From Urechis unicinctus (Eukaryota > Annelida > Polychaeta > Xenopneusta > Urechidae), in assembly GCA_034190875.2 (NCBI GenBank), contig CM067343.1, positions 63,753,476 through 63,817,475 of the forward strand: a DNA stretch of 64,000 nucleotides, in the 5' to 3' direction. Below the pieces are notes generated by a model that was not told where the DNA came from, made no database searches, and was given only the letters and a program-made list of their open reading frames with translations. Below, piece after piece: positions 57,336-64,000 of the stretch (position 1 is its first letter; the number at the start of each line of letters is the position of its first letter). The translations under genes were made by a program, and so were the position numbers.

Positions 57336-57795
57336 TTAATTTGGTTGGTGTATGGAAAATTTGCGTTGAGCGTGCACTACTGGGCGAGGGTTCGGCATCG
57401 TGACGATATGGTACCGGCCTGAGAAATCACCTGTACGATCAAACTGGTTGGGATATATTCGCACCAAGTCTTTGATGGAGTTTACAGGACCTTGCTTCTC
57501 AACGTAACAGTGCAATGTTATAAGTTTGAGTTTTCTTGACGTCGGCAGCCCCAAGATTGCTGGGCCCGTCTGTTTCCACAACGAAAAACTCTTCTGTTGT
57601 CCAACTTTCCTGGTTTTTACAGAGTAACTGTACGGCACCGTAGTTGTGTATCGTCGTACCGTTGTAGGCAGTCAGCACCGTATTTTGCTTGTCCACTGCC
57701 TGCGGTAAGGGAAGTCCCTCTGCGTCGAGCTTGTCGGGGAAAAGCTGCCGAAACATTCGTACCCGGGAGCGTATTTCCTTGCGCACCTGTGTCAA
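57336..57795 (-). pseudogene. Gypsy protease tail and linker, two frames
   Basis: Two overlapping frames cover the end of the protease and the connector to RT (FPDKLDAEGLPLPQAVDKQN; KLITLHCYVEKQGPV; DRTGDFSGRYHIV). A frame change lies between them around 57540-57640, and the second ends at the TAA at 57336. Confidence 0.78.
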
Positions 57796-58795
57796 TCTTG
57801 GCTCGTATATCTGCGATTATGCGCCGTTCTGGGAGTTTTGCCGAGATCTTCGTGAAGACCTCGTCCCGAGTATCAGCGTTGAAGCGATCGATTGCGGACA
57901 CGTTCACAGTCTCTATAGATAAATGTTCGAATTTTCCCTCGACACTTAGCTCCTGTACCATTTGAGTGTTCTTTTGTTGTCCTCCATGATTGTCATGTAC
58001 TCGTTGCCTTCCACGGCTTCTACTACGACCTCTGCCACGCCCCCTTCCACGAGAGCGACCAAGGTTTTCAGGATTTGCCATACACACAGAAGCCCAATGA
58101 TTTTGTTTACCACAAAAGTTACATGTCGTACCGAATGCTGGGCACCTGTTTCTTGGCGTTTTGTCGTGACTACGGCCACAGTTGTAACACACAGACCCAT
58201 CGTGTTTACTGGTATGGGCCCGTACTGCGTCCACTTGCGATTGTGCACCGTCTGTGTTGACCGTCGTGAATTGCCGCATGTGTTCCGCCGACGCCTCGTA
58301 TGTTTGGGCTAGATCAACGGCTTGGGCGAACGTAAGTTTGTCATCCTTCCCAAGAAGATCCTTCTGCAATTCCGGGTAGCGTGTGCCCGCTATGATTTGT
58401 TCTACTATCCTCACTCCTGCTTCCTCGTCATCTCTAAACTGACACTGCAGTGCCTGTAGCCGGCACCGGCTGACGAAGTCGCTGATGGACTCGTGGGCAC
58501 CCTGGTGGATTCTTTGCAAATGAAAACGAGCAAGCCTAAAGTTTACTTTAGGCTGAATTTGTTTTTCAAAGTGGTCCCACACTGTGACAGGGTCTTTTCG
58601 TTCAGCGTCATTTAGGTCCCATGAGTTAAAAAATTTGAGGCCCTGTTCCCCTGCAAATAACAAGATATGATCGACTTGCTTTTCAGCCTGAATGTCTTTG
58701 ACTGAGAAATAAAGTTCACAGCGCTGTTTAAATAGTTTTATGGCCGAAATTAGGTTAGCACTAGACCAGTCCATGGTAGGGATGAGGGACGCCAT
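57617..58795 (-). pseudogene. gag: Gypsy Gag with start of protease
   Basis: ATG at 58795. A capsid-like region (FHLQRIHQGAHESISDFVSR) is followed by two Cys/His knuckles, CYNCGRSHDKTPRNRC and CNFCGKQNHWASVC. An RGRGRGRGRSRSRGR stretch follows, then the protease start AKIDTGAQGNTLP. After the DTG motif the frame drifts into unrelated residues, marking a frameshift near 57780. Gag and protease appear to have been one frame in the parent. Confidence 0.88.
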
Positions 58796-58935
58796 GCTTT
58801 CCGTGTGTGAGTGATAATGGGAGAAATTGAGGATTCACCACAGTTTATAGGGTTTGCTACTGAGTTTCGTAGCCAGAATTACTCACAAACTTGCACTGGT
58901 GATATGAGCGTATTGTCCTTTTACCGCTGCCACCT

Positions 58936-59111
58936 TGTAATATGATGTGAAGTGAAGGTGAAGACAGTTTTGTTGTCATGAGTTTACTTTCACCCAAGCA
59001 CATGACATAGACATAAACAATATGGCGAAGCCCGTGGGCGACCTCTAGTGAATAGCCACGAACTATATTGAGGTGGCACCACAAACACTTATGTTAATCA
59101 TAACGTTCATC
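58936..59111 (-). repeat. 5' LTR of minus-strand Gypsy element
   Basis: Ends CATCATATTACA next to AGGTGGCAGCGGTAAAAGG, in which TGGCAGCGG is the likely primer-binding site. The first eight bases seen in the other LTR are missing; the flank reads TAACGTTTAATC on the plus strand. Confidence 0.88.
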
Positions 59112-59299
59112 TAACGTTTAATCTAAACTTAACAGAAATAATTCGTCGCTATGCGTGCAAAAATTACTTAGAAGTCAACTCGTTGCAGTGCAGACGCAGG
59201 TGCACCGGGCGCGAAAATACTCACAGCGCGTCAAATGTGGATCGTGCAGTTACGCGACGGTCGCTGGGGGTGGCGCGGCAGTTAACTGTAGCATTTCCC

Positions 59300-59620
59300 T
59301 TTAATGAGTTACATTTTGTAACCTAAGCGGAAGTATACACATCAATAGCGTGATAGTCAACGAGCGTGTAATGATTTACAGCTAACAATTGTGTGATTCA
59401 TGGTTTTAGGGGAGCACCTTTATCGAATGAACAATACAACTAAATTAAATATATTTCAACAGTACATCATGTATATTTCCAGTAAAATAATAATGTTGAA
59501 CATTTATCAGCATGATTTTTGATCAAGTAAAATTTGAAGCACAAATTAAAAGATGGCATTATTTATGCCTGCGTTAAATGATCACTGAGTGCCTGATATG
59601 GGGCTGAACAGCCTCTTTAA
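59300..59620. mobile_element. TTAA-flanked MITE, diverged copy 3
   Basis: Shares the GATTTACAGCTAACA, TTCATGGTTTTAGG and ATATTTCCAGT...AATAATGTT blocks with the copies at 13329 and 32263. It ends GGGGCTGAACAGCCTCTTTAA, with TTAA at 59617-59620. The left half is missing and substitutions are frequent, so this is an older copy. Confidence 0.75.
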
Positions 59621-61189
59621 CCCAAAGGAAATTAGTGGCACATTTGTTTTATAAAGTAAGTCAACAGTCTGAAATTACTCGTGGTCTAAAATTAATTATG
59701 GCCACTAAAAAAATTAACTAAAGAATTTTACATACACTCAGCTTATCTTGATGGCTTCCTTTAAGCTAGTAATCAGTGCTACATTACTCAATGGTTAGTT
59801 ATAACTGGAAGAAATATCTTGTTCCATGTTAACCCAATGAGGAGCAAATTTTGGTTGTACATTTTCTTATGTAGTAAGGTAGCAGTTTAATATTGTACAC
59901 GGGACCCTCTCATGTTGACCACTTGTTGCATACTAAACATCAGCCCTGTGTGACCCTTGACTCCCAAGTTATTATTGAAACAAATTTAATTTGATTATGT
60001 CACAAGCAGCAGAGCTTCGGGGCCTATTGGCGTCTTGTTTATTTACATGATTGACTTGGGTGCTCCTTTGTATTACAGGAGTGGTATCTTTCCCAGCCAG
60101 GTGCAGCTGTACTGGTGTTAATTTAAGTGCAGAGTAAAAATTATTTATAACATTTGTTTTTGTTCCATGTAACAGAAAGAAAAACACCAACTGCAACAGA
60201 GATCTGCCGTATTGTTTCTCAGTCGGAGCAGGATTATCAGGTGTGTCAACTGTGATTGTCTCATCTATGACCTTATGTGATGATTTTTTTTTTTCAGGAT
60301 GTTACTTCACTGTGACAAATTATCTTTTCTAAATTTGGCAGATATATGTTTTTAGAATTCCCCACAGTTCAAGTATGTGTTTATGGAGTTCAAAATACTT
60401 TTGTTATTTGTTAAGAATTTGTTAGATTTCTTTCTGGTTTTTGTAACCGTAAACATCTTGGTTGGAAAACCTTATCAGTCTTTGAATGTGTGTCGTTAAC
60501 ATGCAGTTCAAGTTGGGGGTGAAAATGATATACCATTTCCTACAAAGGCCGCTTGATAACTGAATTGTAGGGCAATGAATTTGTTGTACCTGAATTCTAG
60601 CATTATTTATATTTGTTGGTTGTAGATGGCCATTTCTGAGAACTATAAAACCATGTCAGAAACTACATTTAAAGCTCTGCGTCGTAACTTGCCTGTGACG
60701 AGGAGCAATCTCGATTAGAACAACATTCTGTGATATAAAATCGCTGGCGATCTTCGAGGCAACCTGAAGTAATTCCATTGGCAACAGGCCTAATGCACAT
60801 CAACAACCTTTTTTTTAACCTTACGAGTCATTTTGGCCTGCTGATCAGTTGAATTATGACTTAGTGATGTATATCTGGAATGGTGTTTTTGACAAGGTAA
60901 TATATAAAATTGATGAATGTCAAAGAACTGCAATTGAACCTCATCCAGAAATGTGGATACGACAGGAAAGTTACCTCATCACTGTTGGTTGACGATTTGT
61001 TTACCATAGACTGCAACGTGTAGTTTTTTTGGCCTTTGTGAAACCAGTTCTTATCCATAGTTCGGCTCTTATTGATGACACCATGTGAACATTGATGAAG
61101 CGTATTTAATTTGAATTTCTATATTGTATATGCCGTATTTTTGTTAAAACACAGTACGCTTAGTAGTACTGAAGAGCTTGTAGCTGTGT
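59621..61189. other. AT-rich intergenic stretch, no gene seen
   Basis: No open frame above 75 codons with recognisable features, no splice-linked exons and no element ends found. Confidence 0.4.
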
Positions 61190-61282
61190 AGCCCTGGTCG
61201 AACGGTAATATAAATGTATTCGTCTAGTCGTCTTGTAGTCTTCTCGGACGTCTTGTAGTCTACTCGGACGTCTTGTAAGGCT
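61190..61282 (+). mobile_element. AGCCCT micro-element, 93-bp copy
   Basis: Starts AGCCCTGGTCGAACGG and ends CGTCTTGTAAGGCT, so the tips are inverted (AGCCCT/AGGCT). Internally, GTCTTGTAGTCT(T/A)CTCGGAC is repeated in tandem two to three times. Non-coding. Related copies lie at 1736, 19011 and 62953. Confidence 0.55.
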
Positions 61283-61511
61283 AGTTGGTGTGCTAAGAGA
61301 GCACACTAATACACATTTTTCCTCGGGTGGGGCAACCATCAAATCAACAAAAGCACATGGGACTGATGACCAAACACCTCGGGGTTCTGCCCCTCGAGTC
61401 TTCTGATTGGAAGAGGCGACCACGCCTCCGAATTATTCAGAACGCTGTGAGAAAGCAGCAAGCTGCCTGCTTAGCACCCAGGGGGCATGGTTCTCTCCAT
61501 GGAAAAGGGTA

Positions 61512-61930
61512 GGGGTGAGCCGCCATGGGAAACATAAACCGGACCATATCTATACCAAGCCAAAGTGAGAAAAGGGAACCATTTACACACCAAATCCTCT
61601 GAAAAAAGACCCATCTATATACAAAATTTTTGAAAGGGTCACCAATACATATACCACAATTAATGATCCCAAATCATATCTAGACCACCACGAGGAGCTA
61701 CAAGGGACCCATCCATATTCCAAACTAACAATTCAGAATGAAAAAGTACGTTTATTAAGCTTCGCAACTGCAAAAAAAAACCCCGTGGTCAGTCCCAACG
61801 ATGCTCTGGTTCGTAACGGCAAGGAAGTTAATTATATAGCGGCCACTATATGAACAGATGTGTGACTCGGGCCCATAGGCTATCAACGAGCGCCCCAGGA
61901 CGTCCCATAGGGATTTGCATTGGCATGCCG
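61512..61930 (-). repeat. Inverted copy of the GGTATA/GGGTC dispersed repeat
   Basis: Reverse complement aligns with about 25820-26170, from ATGGGAAACATAAACCGGACC inward to ACGAGCGCCCCAGGACGTCC. It has scattered substitutions and a short insertion near 61770. The TA-flanked insertion found in the other copy is absent from the region covered here. Confidence 0.75.
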
Positions 61931-62568
61931 GCCGCTATCTTCTATGTTTACATAAACCCAAAGTGGGACAACGATTTCGCCACCAGCTCACCAAAAAATT
62001 TGGCCTAAACCATCTTTAGTTCCGTTTACGAGCATGTTCTTCTACCTAACAAAACCATCCGCCCCGAAATTTGTCACCTAAAAGGATACTTTTTTCGAGT
62101 TCAAACCATATTTTAGCCGTTTAGACGTTTTACTGTACCCGGAAGTTCAATGCCACTACTCCTTGCTCATGGAGCTACCAACCAAAATATGTTTTCTGGT
62201 TATTTTTACTCATTTTGAGATATGAAATCTCAGTGATCATATGTGGACGCGTATTTCATGACTTTAACTAATCTCACTGTCTTTAACACCAAACTTCTAC
62301 ATAGTATAATTCTTATTTTACTTGTTACTTCTTGCCTTTACCTAGGCAAGGCATTCGCCCCTGGTGCTTTGATGATCTGATGCCACCTTGAGCGCGGATG
62401 TGAAACATCGAAAGTAGTAAATATCGCGGCGCTGCAGAGGCGGAGTTTCTTTGCCTATCCTTTACCCTGGTGATTTTAGAGGTAAATTATCGTTTTATGG
62501 TCAGTGTTAGGTGTATAATCATTCTATGCTCCTATTTACACTGTTAATTTTGTTATCTTCTGAGAGTT
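61931..62568. other. Possible 5' region of the LINE, no gene
   Basis: No exon found. Sequence such as GCGGCGCTGCAGAGGCGGAG close upstream of the LINE coding remnant may be its 5' untranslated region, but the element boundary cannot be placed. Confidence 0.3.
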
Positions 62569-62952
62569 ATGTCTGACATCCTTGCTGATGTACATTTACG
62601 GTGCTTTGGAGGGTTAACAAACAATTCTTTCTGCGAACTGGTAAATGACATTGAAGTTGAAAATGATGAAAGTTATGTCATACAAGTTATAAGGCACTCC
62701 CCATACTATGATGACCATACACTTGAATTCCTGGCATCCCAAAAAGATTCATTTATTATTTACAGCTCTAATATTGACTCAATTAATGCTAAATTTTCTG
62801 AAATTACAATATTCATTAAAACACTAAAAACTCACAACATAGAATTCTCCGCCTTATGTTTTCAATAATGTAGAATAAAAGAAGGAGATGACTTGTCTCT
62901 AATACAGCTAACTGGTTACACATATGTATACCTCAGGGCAAAACTTGTGGTA

Positions 62953-63003
62953 ACTCCGGTCCAACGGTAATATAAATGTATACCTCGGACGTCTTGTAGG
63001 GCT
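62953..63003 (+). mobile_element. 51-bp micro-element insertion with 12-bp target duplication
   Basis: Inserted in the LINE remnant between perfect direct repeats AAACTTGTGGTA (62941-62952 and 63004-63015). The insert reads ACTCCGGTCCAACGGTAATA to CGTCTTGTAGGGCT, the same core as 61190-61282. LINE reading frame resumes after the second repeat (KLVVAK), confirming the insertion. Confidence 0.65.
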
Positions 63004-63730
63004 AAACTTGTGGTAGCGAAGGTGGCTTGATAATATATCTACTAAACAAATACAATTACCAACCAAGACAAATATGCATACACTCAGAGATCTGGGAATC
63101 TCAGTTCATAGAAATTCATAGTGACACACTAACAAATATCATAATCTTGGGAAACATCTACAGACCCCCTCGCAATTTAGAGGAAAACTGTAATACTTTC
63201 ACAAGTGAAATTTCATCTTCCTTAAAAGTACTTGAAAATTACAAACAAGAAGTCATACTTGCTGGCAATTTCAATAACAACTTACTTAAAATAAAAGAAA
63301 AAAATATCTTCAATGACTTCTTTTACCCCATGGTCGACTTCTCTCACGACCCAACAAGATGGTCGAACATATTGATTTTTCTGTAAATCATCTCTTCACG
63401 ATAACTATTGCCAACTTCAAGATTCTCAAACAAAATTAGTTCAAAAAAGTTGTCGAGGACACAAGCACCAAATATTTGTGACAAAATTAATCCAAATGAT
63501 ACAGCTGATCCAGAGGCAAACTACAATGTCATGTTATGAAAAACATTCCCCTCATAAATATGTTAGATTCAACAAACATAAGCACAAGAAAAACAGGTGG
63601 ATCACAAATGGTATAATCAAATCCATTCACTACCGAGACAAACTGTATAAATATAAAATCAAAACACCACAAAATTCTGATAGCTACAACACTATAAAAC
63701 AAAATCTAGCCAGTTAAAATCACATATTGT

Positions 63731-63754
63731 AAAAAAAAAAAAAAAAAAAAAAAG
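63731..63754. repeat. A24 homopolymer inside the LINE remnant
   Basis: A run of 24 A residues interrupts the coding remnant. Coding similarity appears to continue afterwards, so it is an internal expansion or the tail of a small inserted retrocopy, not the LINE's own end. Confidence 0.85.
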
Positions 63755-64000
63755 CTACAACCAGACATGGCTAATGCTTTAAAGACTCACTCTCAGACAT
63801 GAAAAAACATGGCAAACCATCAATGAAATTTTAAACAAGTCTGGAAAAAAGAGGATTTAAACAAGTCTGGAAAAAAGGGGAAACTTCCTGATTACTTCAT
63901 ACATAATGGAACACAAATAAACAATAAAACTGAAATAGCGAACAAATTTAACTCATTTTTCACAAATTTGGGCCCAAATTTAGCAAAAAATATAAACCCA

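Larger units (their letters stand above)
54493..59111 (-). mobile_element. Ty3/Gypsy retrotransposon, minus strand, decayed
   Basis: LTRs at 54493-54674 and 58936-59111 differ by one base over the shared 174 bp. Each lacks a few bases at its outer edge: the 3' copy ends TATTA rather than TATTACA, and the 5' copy starts GATGAACG rather than TGTAATGTGATG. There is no clear target duplication. The polypurine tract AGAAAGGGGGA precedes the 3' LTR. Gag-protease, RT, RNase H and integrase follow in order but are broken by four frame changes and one in-frame stop. The left edge abuts a satellite; the right flank is unrelated. Confidence 0.93.
62569..64000 (+). pseudogene. Decayed LINE ORF2, 5' part, runs off the window
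   Basis: Frames at 62569-62868, 63027-63386 and 63478-63717, plus the last 200 bp, together cover the N-terminal endonuclease and linker of a CR1/Jockey-type non-LTR retrotransposon. NIDSINAKFSEITIF opens the endonuclease. IILGNIYRPPRNLEEN is its central motif and EVILAGNFNNNLLKI its GDFN-like motif, where Asn replaces the catalytic Asp. KNRWITNGIIKSIHYRDKLY and FNSFFTNLGPNLAKNI lead toward the RT, which is beyond the window. Frame changes, stops, a 51-bp insertion and a 24-bp A-run show it is dead. Confidence 0.8.

Noticed and set aside
54493..59111. Endogenous retrovirus with an envelope gene
   Set aside because: No envelope-like frame lies between integrase and the 3' LTR in either Gypsy copy; both are ordinary retrotransposons.

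Overview
This is a stretch of nuclear DNA from a multicellular eukaryote, almost certainly an aquatic (probably marine) invertebrate. Coding exons are short and bounded by GT/AG splice sites. Introns carry long (AT)n, (CT)n and (GA)n microsatellites. Four metazoan-type genes sit in a sea of transposon copies of animal families: Ty3/Gypsy, a FLYWCH-bearing MULE, a CR1/Jockey-like LINE, and several short inverted-repeat elements. I cannot fix the phylum from sequence alone; amphioxus, hemichordate, echinoderm and mollusc are all compatible. No bacterial operon, CRISPR array or rRNA gene is visible.

Layout. 1-3.9 kb: minisatellites and small dispersed repeats. 3.96-11.85 kb (+): a 17-exon cyclic-nucleotide-binding protein resembling CNBD2, with serine-rich PKA-type motifs in exon 1. 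13.3-16.2 kb: a TTAA-flanked MITE and a 44-bp satellite. 16.84-17.89 kb (-): a three-exon secreted protein with a PAN/Apple-like cysteine pattern. 18.2-18.9 kb: a 15-bp array open in several frames on both strands. 20.13-22.22 kb: a MULE with terminal repeats and a perfect 9-bp target duplication. 24.6-26.2 kb: a dispersed repeat split by a TA-flanked 795-bp element. 27.70-31.91 kb (+): a Gypsy element with 97-bp LTRs. 34.49-38.18 kb (+): a complete eight-exon spermidine synthase. 38.8-41.8 kb: Gypsy remnants. 43.74-52.23 kb (-): a complete eleven-exon 4-coumarate-CoA-ligase-like acyl-CoA synthetase. Its third intron is almost wholly a 3.2-kb foldback element with 1.35-kb inverted arms. 53.8-59.1 kb: a 170-bp satellite abutting a second, decayed Gypsy element (-). 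59.3-64 kb: more MITEs, then the 5' part of a decayed LINE running off the window.

The four host genes show no functional coupling. CNBD2 points to a ciliary or sperm role, spermidine synthase and the acyl-CoA synthetase to general metabolism, and the PAN-like protein to the extracellular space. Exon chains were assembled by hand from splice sites, reading phase and family similarity; the phases close exactly for all of them, with one extra base in CNBD2 exon 1. The most unusual object is the foldback element in the acyl-CoA synthetase intron. It looks like a head-to-head duplication of the 5' end of a transposon encoding a Cys/His-rich domain I could not assign.
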